A stretch of DNA of 64,000 nucleotides, from assembly GCA_023101725.1 (NCBI GenBank), contig JALJCO010010304.1, positions 587,431-651,430 on the forward strand, read 5' to 3'. This stretch comes from Atherinomorus stipes. Its lineage: Eukaryota; Chordata; Actinopteri; Atheriniformes; Atherinidae. The notes under the pieces are model-generated. The model was not told the origin of the DNA and did not search any database. It saw nothing but the letters and a program-made list of their open reading frames with translations. Within the stretch, counting starts at the first letter, position 1. Each line of letters begins with the position of its first letter. Below are positions 12,985 to 22,701 of the stretch, in pieces. The position numbers and the translations under genes were made by a program.

Positions 12985-13490
12985 TAGGGATGGGCGATAC
13001 CTAATTTTTACTGTCAATACGATACCAGTAGTTTATAGTACTTTTTCATCTATACCAATGCTTTTTGTACCTTAAAAGAAAGTCACATAATTGTACAGTT
13101 TGCATTAAGATCTTGAATACAAGAACAATATTAGATATAAGTAAAATTTGAGAACAGAAGTACTGAGAAAAAAAGCTTTTTAATTTATAATGAATTATAT
13201 TGATGAGTAAAATAAACAAAAATAAGATTAAAAACTTCTTTCAATTATCAAATAACTGAAGTACAGCTTAAGATTATTAACATTTATTCAGTAGAAAATG
13301 TTCCAACACAAAATGTCTTAGTAATATTATGAATTTACCAAAACATAATGTGCAATAACCTGCATTAAGGTACCAAAAGATACCAAAACATCATCATCAC
13401 CCACAGTAGCAGCATCATTATGACATCTGATAGGCTACCACCATCATGTGACACAGAAGCTAGATTCTGATAGGCTACCACCATCATGTG
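12985..13490 (+). mobile_element. Left arm of a composite palindrome with a hAT-like end
   Basis: It starts TAGGGATGGGCGATACC, the same terminus as the copy at 26351. From about 13070 to 13490 it is an inverted copy of 16001-16345. Shared blocks include AAGTACTGAG-type, TTAAAAACTTCTTTCAATTA and CCACCATCATGTG. It closes with two tandem ~39-bp units containing GATAGGCTACCACCATCATG. Confidence 0.7.
13412..13490 (+). repeat. Tandem ~39-bp subterminal repeat
   Basis: Two adjacent units each contain GATAGGCTACCACCATCATG followed by an AGAAGCTAGA-type linker. The same unit recurs at about 14349-14390, twice near 16003-16060, and once in variant form near 27375. It is therefore characteristic of this element family rather than a host repeat. 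Confidence 0.75.
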
Positions 13491-13602
13491 CACGTTGACT
13501 CGCGTGGATGCCCTGTGGGGCAAACTGGGGACGATGTCTGACAGCATAAAGGATGTTGGGTTCCACCTGGAGCAGTTGGAGACTTGGATTGGGGGTAATT
13601 AA
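13486..13602 (+). other. Short open frame of 38 codons, unknown
   Basis: It runs from ATG at 13486 to TAA at 13600-13602. The predicted peptide has a regular hydrophobic spacing compatible with a short amphipathic or coiled-coil helix. It starts inside the tandem repeat and ends where LINE-tail-like sequence begins, so it may be the end of a retroelement ORF. I do not recognise it. Confidence 0.2.
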
Positions 13603-14348
13603 CACAAATGTGGCCGATTTGGTCGCCTCTGAGACCTGCTGAAGACTTTACAGGCAGACGGAAACATGCCTCCGCCTGGACCCAAACTATCTTCTTATCT
13701 CAATCTGGTCCCCGGGAGCGGCCTTGCAGCTGCTCCTTAACTCCCAAATGTCCTTGGAGAAACTGCAGAGGTGGGGCTCTGCCCCCTCCCCCCCCTTCCA
13801 CGAGAACAGTTGGGACTCTCTGAAGGCCGTCTCTATCATCTACGGACTGTGCGTGAGCCGCTGTCTCTCGCTTACGCACACACATTTTCACGACACTGAT
13901 GCGCACATCCCACTGCACGGCTGGTCCTTAACTTCCTCCCACCAGGAATCGGTGGAGGATGGAGGATGCGCCCCCTTTGTGGCTGCGTCTTCTCCCTCAC
14001 TGGGCTCTGGACCCCTCCTCCTCCCTACCACATGTGTCATGATGTTGTGACTGTCTGTATACGTGCTTAACTGTACTGAGGGTGTTTTTTTTTAACACAT
14101 TATCACGTCCTCTGCAGAGGGCGGGACAGTGGTTTCTTTTTTTTTCTCCTCTCCCCACCTGTCCCACTGTACATCTTTTTCACTCTGCAAACAGGTGCGC
14201 TGCTCGTGTGGCTGCACCCTCAGTCTGCCCGGTTCTGTTTGTATTGTGTCTACTGTCTGTGTAGTCTTGGACGGGTTGTACTGGAAAAAGAATTTCATTG
14301 CACTGGGACGCCGGTACAATGACAATAAAGTTTTTCTGATTCTGATTC
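13603..14348 (+). mobile_element. Non-LTR retroelement 3' fragment
   Basis: The 3' end reads AATTTCATTGCACTGGGACG, then ACAATGACAATAAAG, then a short TTTCTGATTCTGATTCTG tail. This is a common layout for teleost LINE 3' termini or SINEs that use them. The upstream 700 bp holds no reverse transcriptase motif, so only 3' non-coding sequence, or a non-autonomous partner, is present. The fragment sits between two copies of the ~39-bp subterminal repeat (13451-13490 and 14349-14388) and therefore interrupts the composite palindrome. Confidence 0.5.
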
Positions 14349-14533
14349 TGAAGCTAGAATCTGATAGGCTACCACCATCATGTGATACCGAACTAGAATC
14401 TAATAGAGCTCGCAAATGTGACACAAGCACCACTGTAAAACGCAATGTATTGTGGGAAGTAGAGGCAGTGGAGGAAGCAGCGCAGCACGGTTGCTTTGAA
14501 ACTCGTCTCGCAGACATAGCTTTAAATGCAGAA

Positions 14534-14680
14534 ATGGTTCGGAGTTGCCGAATTATAAACTGCCATAGCCGTTCTCACGACCATCATAGGAAACAAATAA
14601 ATAAAGGAATAAGTGTTTATCGGTTTCCAGATTGGAAGCAAAACAGCACAAGACAAAAAAAGGAGATGAAACCTCTCTAA
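14534..14680 (+). pseudogene. THAP-type zinc-finger N-terminus (truncated)
   Basis: The frame from ATG at 14534 gives a 48-residue peptide beginning MVRSCRIINCHSRSHDHHRK. It continues through a hydrophobic-aromatic segment ending in Phe-Pro about residue 32, before a stop at 14678-14680. The N-terminal Met, the Cys5 and Cys10 pair, the basic stretch and the Phe-Pro motif match the start of a THAP C2CH domain, which binds DNA in THAP proteins and P-family transposases. The second half (Trp, then Cys-x2-His) is missing; in many THAP genes the first exon ends near this point. No clear splice donor is seen, so it may be decayed. No matching second exon was recognised before 15998. Confidence 0.6.
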
Positions 14681-15249
14681 TCACTTCTTCATTGACAGTA
14701 ACACTTACATACTATGGGACATTAATACTTTTACATGCAGTCGCTTTTTAAGCTGTTATTTTACCGTTACTTCAGCTGAATTCCATCACAATGGAAACAG
14801 TTTTAGATTAAATAAGATTAGGGAAAGAAAAAAAACTGTGATTTAGGTCGTCATCATCGCGAACACACTCAGAAGCTATTAAACTAATAAACATTTTTCC
14901 CTATTTTTACATTTACATTGTGAATGTTGTAATTGAAGTTGTTCAATGAGGTTTTGAGCTCATGCAGAGGTTTGGGGGGATTTGCTCAAAACATTTGTGC
15001 GTACCGATGACAGAGGCAGCTGCACACCTGCAGCATGCCGACCTGATGTAGATCAGACTGACCCAGCAAGCAGCCGGAGCGCTAAACTGTTGCTAACAGC
15101 GATGGCAGTTCCCTGCTTCTTCACCATCAGCTGGTCGACCTGAACAACTGTTTGCAGAGTGACTTTTATGGAGTCGTGAAGCTGCTGCATCGGACGCGTT
15201 TCACCAGCTTGACGCAGAGCGCGCACCGAGCAGGCATCAAGGACCTGGT

Positions 15250-15564
15250 TTGAAGGAGCTGGATTGGCTGTTTGCGCAACTCCTCAGATGGAAAGTGGAC
15301 GGGGGACATCAGTTTCCGTCCATTATTGAAATGTTGGACTCATGTCAAGTGACAAAGATGTTTTTCCCAACATGGACTGTTCACTGGTACTCTGAAACAC
15401 TGCCAGTTCCAAGTTCCAAGAAACTGGACCGGTTTGATAATAAATGGTCAATCTGCTGTCTTCCCTTTAAACTGAGAGCTGCAGTGCGCACAAGTAAACA
15501 GGTGAACAGCGACATGGTTGTGTCTTTTTCTGCTCCTGAGCCGACAGCTGTGTTCAGATGGTGA
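15250..15564 (+). other. Open frame inside the THAP element, unknown
   Basis: This 104-residue frame lies in the second half of the 14407-15998 element. It is rich in Trp, Phe and Leu and so has protein-like composition. No DDE/RNase-H motif or THAP remainder is recognisable. It could be a residual transposase piece or chance. Confidence 0.25.
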
Positions 15565-16000
15565 AATGGCTGTTTGTCGTGCGCCATGGATCAGTTATGG
15601 CTGTACGCGCATGTGTGTGTTTTATTTCACTATGTTGATCTTATTGGGCAGCAAAGACTGATAGGGATTTTTTTTTGGTTGTGAAATGTGCTCTTTCTAT
15701 TTGACTGCTTTATTGATTTACTTGAGATCATGACACATGTGACCTGATGTAATACAGTTGACTATTACTGATAAAACACACACATCATGTGGAGATGTTT
15801 TGTGTTAATAATGTTGTATCTGAGAGAGATACGTTCTTCTGAATGTTATTGGAGGTGGAACACTGTTGAAAATAAATTTGGCACATCCAGTATTTGCTGG
15901 TGTACACCTGATATCTTTGTTAATGCAACGCTAAAGGTGCGTACAACGGTTTTCTGACCTTTTTTCTCCACAATGCATTGCGTGTAGTCTGGTGAGCTCT

Positions 16001-16345
16001 ATAGGCTACCACCATCATGTGATACAGAACTAGAATCTAATAGGCTACCACCATCACGTGATTCAATAGATAATAATGTTTATACTACTATTAAATTTTG
16101 CATTGGAACATTTTCCACTGAATAAATGTACATAATCTTAATCTGTACTTAAGTTGTTTGATAATTGAAAGAAGTTTTTAATCATTTTTTTATTTATTTA
16201 CTCATCAATATAATTGTATTATCATTTAAAAAGCTATTTTTTTTCTCAGTACTTCTGTTGTGAAATTTTACTTACATCTAATATTGTCCTTGTATTCATG
16301 ATCTTCATGCAAACTGTACAATCATGTGACTTTCTTTTAAAGGGA
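16001..16345 (-). mobile_element. Right arm of the 13-16 kb composite palindrome
   Basis: This is the inverted counterpart of about 13070-13490. It includes two ~39-bp subterminal units and the TTCTTTCAATTATCAAA block in reverse complement. The outer hAT-like terminus seen at 12985 is not found on this side; a TTAA-flanked MITE fragment takes its place. Confidence 0.7.
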
Positions 16346-16400
16346 CTAGAGGCAGGAATTAAAAAACAAACAAACATGCATGTCCATTTTTTGGTGTATT
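16341..16400. mobile_element. Left-end fragment of the TTAA-flanked MITE
   Basis: After TTAA (16337-16340) comes AGGGACTAGAGGCAGGAATT and then an ACATGCATGTCCATTTTTT block. This is identical in layout to the left end of the full copy at 24358. No right end follows, so the copy is truncated. Confidence 0.65.
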
Positions 16401-17323
16401 TTGCAGGTCACACAGTATTATTAGGTATGTACTGTATGTGTGTTTTTGGTTATCAGTTATCGGCCTTTAGGAGCTGAAATTTATCGGGCCTGAAAAAAAT
16501 TCTAGGGGAAACACTTATTGGTTGGACCTCAAGGTTGTTCGTGCTTATTTCACGTATTTCCGTGAGATCAGGTTGGGTAAGATGGTACACCGCAGGAAAA
16601 TCCTAATGTTTAATTCCCCTTTCTTCCTCATTCTGATGCTTAGATCGGACTTCATTGGGCCGTGTCCACATGGCTAAATGTATTGAGTTTCTGCCATGTG
16701 ATTGGCTGAATAACTGTTCATGTTAAAAAGGAATTGAATCATTGTTCTGGAAAAAGTGGAAACAACTGTGAGTTTGTATTCTGATTAATTTAACAAGAGC
16801 TTTACAAGGATTTAAATGTTTTCTATCAGACACCCAACAGATAAAACATTCATTTTCTCTCGAGCACTTGACAATCTGCAGGCATTTGATCCGATCTGCT
16901 CTGCACATGTGCCACATGAAAAAGCATCTGTCAAAGGCCAAGAGAGAGAGAGAGAGGCGGGGTGAAAAAAGAGAAATTAATTTTCAAGGCACCAAATCAT
17001 TAGCAGCAGGCTGTTCTTCATGAATTAATAAACACAACAACGTGTTGCTGTTTGAATTCCATTACAAACTAGGTCAACAGCACATCCCAAATAATTAGAC
17101 CTGCTACCAAATTGATTATATTTCCAAAGCACTTTGTGATATCAGATAGATGCAATGAAATATGAAGAGGAACATTTCTCTAACAGAGTGGGTTAAGTAA
17201 TATCTCACATGCTTGTCTCATCAAAGCTCAGTGCTAGGACATTTGCTTTGGAAGTTTTTAATCAAGAATTGATTCTATCAGCTTTAAAGAAAAAAATAGA
17301 TATATTTAATTAATCTCAATTAG
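16400..17323. other. Unassigned intergenic DNA
   Basis: No gene and no bounded repeat was recognised; there are short purine runs (AGAGAGAGAG near 16941) only. Confidence 0.4.
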
Positions 17324-17857
17324 TGGGCCAATTAGGAAATTCTTTCTCTGCATTTAACCCATCTCAGGTTGAACCTGAGAGCAGTGGGCTGCTACCCAGC
17401 CAGCATTTCCATGTGGTACCCGTATGGGTTAGATTTTGGCTGCATATGTGGGACCCAAGTGGGTTTGTCCACGGTTTCCATGGTGGTCCCACCTGTGTTT
17501 TTCCCATGTGGGTTTCCACACATGGGGCCCATGTAACTTAATCTATGAGATCTGCATATTTGCCAAGTTCAAGCCCATGCCTATAGGCTATATGGGCAAA
17601 CACAGGTGGGGCCACCATGGAAACCGTGGACAACCCTGCTTGGATCCTTCATATGCAGCCAAAATCTAACCCATATGGGCTCCGCACGGAAATGCTGGCT
17701 GGCTGGGTACTTAAAGTACCCAGGGAGCAGTTGGTGGGGGTTAAGGACCTTGCTCAAAGGTCCATAGTGGTTCACCACTGAGTGTCATGTCAGGGACTCG
17801 AACCCAGGTCTACCACGCCCCAGCCCTGATCAACCACTACGCTACCCATCCCCACTG
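17324..17857 (-). mobile_element. tRNA-derived SINE, interrupted by a palindromic MITE
   Basis: Read on the minus strand, the head has a pol III A-box-like TAGCGTAGTGGTT (17832-17844) and a B-box GGGTTCGAGTCCC (17793-17805), correctly spaced. The body and tail follow through AACCTGAGATGGGTTAAATG to CCTAATTGG. The tail is the part shared with 5684-5802. The element is split by a 313-bp palindrome at 17395-17707. The A and B boxes are good, but the clover-leaf is not intact, so this is a SINE rather than a functional tRNA gene. Confidence 0.8.
17395..17707. mobile_element. Near-perfect palindromic MITE inserted in a SINE
   Basis: The two halves are inverted copies: the left begins CCCAGCCAGCATTTCC and the right ends GGAAATGCTGGCTGGCTGGG. 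The arms run about 150 bp each, through GGGTTAGATTTTGGCTGCAT and CCACGGTTTCCATGGTGG. The element is flanked by TA on both sides (17393-17394 and 17708-17709), compatible with TA-targeting insertion. The centre lies near 17550. It is non-coding. The transcript would fold into one long hairpin. Confidence 0.85.
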
Positions 17858-19031
17858 ACTTTTTTGATGCTGATTTCACTGCAATTATCTATTTGAGTTT
17901 TCTCTTTGAAAGTTATATATGTTAAGTAATGCCTGCTGCATAATAAAAACATTTTTCTGTTGACAACATGGATGATCATCCAGAGATGGTGAGACTAAGC
18001 TAAACTGATCAGCCGTGAGATTGAGTTAGAAACACCAGCCACTCACTCAACCAACGTCATGCTCAACGTCTAGTTTGTTTAAAGCAACCTTTACCGATGT
18101 TGCATTGTTACACTATTTTTTTGATAGGGTAAAATGCTATGGATGAGGAACTCTGAAACACAATACAGACCCACCATTGATCAAAATAAAATACTATTCC
18201 AATCTCTAAATATTCAATGAAAATGCCAACCAATCCTTGAAGTGGGGTGCACCCCTAGGATCGGCCAAGGGACCTGCCTGTCAGACCTTTGCTTTTGCAT
18301 TGGGAGGTAGAGGGAATGGGGGGGGGGGTATCTTAGGAGTGAGGCGGGACTGTTTATATTCAAATAACCTTGCTTTGCTTTCTGAAATGCAAGATTGGTA
18401 AGGGTTGCTTTAATTCTTAAAAGTGCAATGACAACAAACTTCAGTTTTCCATGGTTTCTGGGGTATAATATGATCTGCTGTGCACTGACGAGTCCTTGTG
18501 AATGTCGGAGTGAGTATCAAGGTTGATTCAGACAGCAGCTTATCATTCTATGTAGGCTATCTGTCTGCATAATTCATTTAATTTACAGCACACTATCAAG
18601 CCACCCCCAATCATTCCAGAACATGGGTGAATTCAAGTCAGGGTATTTTGAACAAATGGACGAAGGAGGTGACCACAACGTTGTCATTACCTGCAAGTTT
18701 ATTTTCTAAACACCGTCTTGTCTGATAAACAATTCACTGTCTGAAGTGCCTGCGATGCTAACAGATAGCCTTCAGCAAACAACAAACTCCGACCGCTATC
18801 AACCTGTAGGTTGACCTGAACAATGTTGTTATGCACTGGAGTTGGTGGATTTCCTGACAAACAAGAGCAGGACACAGATTGATTCTGTTGAAAGGCAAAG
18901 TCCGGACCATACGTAGATCTTATTGGCAAACAGCCAGCCAGGTAGCGGTGAGTGGTAAACATGAGCATTAACGCTCAGCCTGCAAGCCCTTGTTGGTAAT
19001 TTGTCCAGTGTTTGTGAACGCCCCGTTGATG
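17858..19031. other. Unassigned intergenic DNA
   Basis: No coding region was recognised. A G run lies at about 18319-18328. Short frames at 18699-19062 overlap in different registers and lack motifs. Confidence 0.4.
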
Positions 19032-19049
19032 TTAACATTTGAAATACAT

Positions 19050-19512
19050 TAAAGACACACAACGGAACTTTTAGCAGTTTTCTCAGTGACGCGCCCCCTA
19101 TCGGCGACTAAACTAGCAACCATCTTGTATCATACCTGCACCGTGATTCACTCCAGCCAGTAAAAGACAGTCTTATCTTGGCTCTTGTTCTGTCCCTTCC
19201 TCTCTTCCTTTTCCTCTCTTCCTCCTGTAATGTTTCCTTACCGAATCTGACATGAACGGCGTTCAAAACACTCACGGGGTTGATCCCTGGTTTACATCCG
19301 GTTGCTAGTGAGTGACGCGGTGCTGCAGCCAATAGTCGGCTGCAACGTCACAGTCGCGTCCCGGATGGGAATCTTACATAGTGCTGTTTCTGAGCCCCGG
19401 GACGCCTCTGGGCAGTGACGGCTCGAAAATGCGCAAAATGAATGTTGGTGTGCCATCAAAACGAGTCAGAAACACGATTTTTAAGGTCTAAAAGTTACGT
19501 TGTGTGTCTTTA
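19050..19512. mobile_element. TIR element with a 15-bp target duplication
   Basis: The 25-bp termini match with one difference: TAAAGACACACAACGGAACT... at the left and TAAAGACACACAACGTAACT... as the reverse complement of the right end. Both sides are followed outward by the same 15-bp word ACATTTGAAATACAT (19035-19049 and 19513-19527). The 463-bp interior is non-coding, with GC-rich patches. DNA-transposon duplications are usually 2-11 bp, so the length is unusual. TIRs with a long duplication could reflect a retroposed or composite insertion. Confidence 0.75.
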
Positions 19513-20378
19513 ACATTTGAAATACATCCGTCCCTTTTTAAGTAATACTTCCTGGTTCTTTTCAACTTTAGAGACTTAACAGTTACTGCCTCATTTCAGG
19601 GAATGATTTTCTGCCATTATAAAGAACATGAAACATACACTTTAATAGATTATAGGATTATAATTATTACTTTGCACACATTGAGTGAACTTTCTCTGTC
19701 ACTTCTGCCACTGCAAGTTTTTTTTGCTTAAGTTATGATATAGTTTTCTTTGAGTTACCAGTTCCTGGGAGACTGCTGCTGGAGTTCCAGCCCCCTTAGA
19801 TCTGTTTAGACTTGATGCTTAATTGGACTGTACCAAATTCTTCAGGGTTTTGTTGGTCAGTGCTCATGCTTCCTGTGATGGTGCTCGTTATCTTCTTCTT
19901 TTTTTGGCAAATTAAACGATAAATAAAAGATAAAGACAAATGATAAATAAATATCCAAACAAATAAAAGGGTCCAAAAAGTTTTTGTCAAACAAAGTGAT
20001 GTTTTTCTTTTGCCCTCTTGTAAATAAAACTGAGATGACTCTGTGGACTAACATCAAGACGATCTGTACTTCAGCATTGTTCCTCTACCAGTGAACATGC
20101 CAGCAGGAGATCTGAGTTCATGGAAACATTTTGTTTCTGCTTAATTAAACATGCAAGTAGAGAAAAAGAACAGCAGAACAGTAGATACTCTCACACAACC
20201 GGCTGTACGCCCAAAGTTGTTTCACTTTATCATTTCCAGGTGAAGAGTCAAGTTTCCACTCACACTCTTAAAGATAAAAAAAAAAAACATTTTTATGTTT
20301 TTGTCACCTTTGAAAAGAAAACAAATTTGTTATAAAGATTGAGAAATAACTAGAGCTAACCAACAATCCTGTCGCTGA

Positions 20379-20828
20379 ATGCAAAATGGGGCACATCAGC
20401 CTCCACTCTACACACCTCAGTATTGGCCCTTGCATTCTCTGCAGCAGAACATTGTGCCCCTGCTTGGTCCAGGTCTTCCCACAAACACCACCCAGCTCAA
20501 CAAAACCATGGGAACCATAACTGGGACAATTCGCTCAACACCACTCCTCTGGCTCCTGTTCAAACATTGCACCTCCACACATCCGGCGAGCAGCATTGAC
20601 TCAAAAGATGCTTCAAAAGATTGGAAGACTCCCCCCACCTACCAATATACCAGGACATTTTCAACCCACCCACAGCTCCACTCCCATCCAGACACCCAAT
20701 CGGGAAGAACAACCCCCCTGCTGACTTTACCATCCCATCAGCCTGTAAAAAGGAGTGGACGTCCAGGGAGGTCCCCAACGAACCTGGTGCCAGACCCTAC
20801 CCAACAGATCCCTGGCACCAATGACTGA
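20379..20828 (+). other. 149-codon open frame, unknown
   Basis: The frame is rich in Pro, Thr and Ser and shows no recognisable domain. A second frame in the same strand (20621-20824) is also open through the 3' half and ends at about the same place. The stretch is strikingly poor in G and rich in CA and CC on the plus strand. It may be a retroelement or low-complexity fragment. Coding status cannot be decided from the sequence alone. Confidence 0.25.
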
Positions 20829-21417
20829 GAGGAGGATTAATCACCCTCCACCCGGCAGACCAGGAGGTAACTGCTTGGCTGAGGGGCTTTGGATTTGCTA
20901 AATAAATAAAAATCTCTGAATCATTTAATTCCATCAGAGAAATTCCTCTTCAGGACCCGTCACTGGGCATGTTTACATGAAGACTTTTTCCCCTTTCGGT
21001 ACGAAATCATTCTGATTGAGGATGTAAGGGCAGCTGTTTCCATGGGAACTGATTCATTCCGATATGGCGTGAACATGTGCCAACATTTATTCAGGATAAT
21101 CCTGTCTGACATGCGCAGAATGATGTAAATCACATTATTTATTAAAGACGTAGGTCTACAAACTGATTGTCACAGTTGTGGTTTCTGCAGGACTTTAATC
21201 CAGCAGCAGCTGATACTCATGCACTCCTGCTGCAAAAACCAAGAGAAAAAGGCGTAACGACAAAGTTTGAGTTAAAAACAAACTTTCTGCTGCTGTCCAG
21301 GGAATTATGTTGTTCACTGCCATCTGTCAAAGTGAGGAAACGCAAGTTGATGTCTCGTCGAAGTATTGCTGTAAGAGTCCAACCTCACAACTTTCTGATT
21401 CAGTTTTTACATGATAC

Positions 21418-22514
21418 TAGTGTTGTCAAAAAAATCGATTCTCAGATACTAATTGATTCTAAAAATGAGTATCTAGTTATTAATATTAGCTTGGGTATCA
21501 ACATTTAAATGCCACTTCGGCGTCGGCTGAGTCTCGGAAACCATCAGCCGCCTCTGCCATTTTAAACAGGCACCGCTGCGGATAGCCCCTCCCGTAGAGC
21601 ATCTTCCTGGAGGACCCATTGTTTACAGTGTGGCTAACTTAGCGATCCCTCTGTTAACATTTTTCAAGTGTATCTATCTGCGGCTTGCAACCCAGTGGGC
21701 GTGTCGTAGTGTGGGCGTGTCGCATTGTGGGTGGGTCTGGTTAGGTTTAGGGGAAGGGTCAGGGGTAGGGCTAGATTTTACCGTGCTCTCATTGGCCTGG
21801 TGGGCGTGTCGTCGAGTAACGTCACACTACGACACGCCCCTGTCTTGCGAGCCGCAGATAGACCCTTCTCACTTTTTTTGTTTCAGCAAGCGATAAATCT
21901 AGTGTTACTGGAGACTCATGCAGACTGACGTGAAAACGTGCATCGTTTACTCTTCTCAATGAGCTGCAGCTGCTACCGCAGACCCCGCCCCCCTCGAAGC
22001 GCGAGCTTAACGCTGCAGCAGCGTCTCACGCAGCTTCACCCCAACTAGTTTCTGTTCTATTGTTTACTTGATTTGGTCTCAAGTATTGTGAAGAAAAGGA
22101 GGCGTAAATAAGTACACTTACTGGTGGTTGAAGTTTTTAATTTGTCTCTTCTGAATCACAGTGAGCAGTTGGAGACTGCATCTCTGCACAAACTAGATCT
22201 TAAAAATAATTTAAAGCAAATCTGCCGGGCACAACACAGCAGTAAGATCCCCATTCTGCTGCTATGCTGCTGGACAGGACATGTTGAAAAAATAAATAAA
22301 TAATAATTTATTTTCCATTTTTAAGGTCTTTTCTCATATTTATTCATATATTTTTGTTGTGTTGTTTGGATTGTTATTTTATTTTCATTTATTTATTCAC
22401 GTTTGGGGGGGTTGGGGGATTTTTTCCCTTTCAGTATCGAAAATAGTGCCGAGTGTCAACCACCATCTTTAGTATCAGAATCGAGAATGACATTTTACTA
22501 TCGTGACAACCCTA
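21418..22514. mobile_element. Non-autonomous hAT element, perfect 8-bp duplication
   Basis: It begins TAGTGTTGTCAAAAAAATCG and ends with ATCGTGACAACCCTA, a pair of inverted hAT-type termini. The target duplication is perfect: CATGATAC at 21410-21417 and 22515-22522. The interior contains a further small inverted-repeat insert (21673-21862) and, near 22210-22290, a block shared with the hAT element at 10359. No transposase is present. Confidence 0.9.
21673..21862. mobile_element. Innermost small inverted-repeat element
   Basis: The left end TCTATCTGCGGCTTGCAA is matched by the reverse complement of the right end, TCTATCTGCGGCTCGCAA. A GGGCGTGTCGTAGTG block is then shared by both arms. The core contains GGTTAGGTTTAGGGG-type sequence common in fish MITEs. 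About 190 bp, non-coding, nested in the hAT element. Confidence 0.8.
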
Positions 22515-22701
22515 CATGATACCACGATCGGTTTGGGGAAAGGAATATTCTATATTCACCCCTGTGAAACCGAATGATAATTAATTTGGTTTGGCACTTT
22601 TCATTCTGATTCTGGTGTTTACATGGGTCATTATAATTCCGAAAGAGCTTTTTAAAACTAAAGCAATTGGTTTATTGGGGTCCATGTAAACGCAGCCACT
22701 G

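Larger units (their letters stand above)
14407..15998 (+). mobile_element. TIR element carrying a THAP-type exon (P-like candidate)
   Basis: The left end AGCTCGCAAATGTG and the reverse complement of the right end AGCTCACCAGAC are short inverted termini. A second, subterminal inverted block follows: ACGCAATGTATTGTGG on the left (14438-14453) and ACGCAATGCATTGTGG from the right. Short flanking similarity (CTAATAG and CTATAG) is compatible with a decayed 7-8-bp target duplication. The 1592-bp length is too short for a full transposase. With the THAP exon inside, a deletion derivative of a P-like or other THAP-encoding DNA transposon is the best reading. The element sits inside the larger palindrome 12985-16345. 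Confidence 0.5.
20961..22701. mobile_element. Outer MITE of a three-level nest
   Basis: The termini are CACTGGGCATGTTTACATG on the left and, in reverse complement, CAGTGGCTGCGTTTACATGG on the right. Both are of the GTTTACATG-ended class of teleost MITEs. Subterminal blocks also pair loosely (CATTCTGATT words on both sides). Without its nested insert (21418-22514) it would be about 640 bp. Confidence 0.65.

Noticed and set aside
17790..17857. Possible functional tRNA gene on the minus strand
   Set aside because: It leads directly into the SINE body shared with 5684-5802, and the clover-leaf is incomplete.
21725..21800. Telomere-like GGTTAG repeats
   Set aside because: Only a few degenerate units inside a 190-bp inverted-repeat element, a common MITE core rather than an interstitial telomere.
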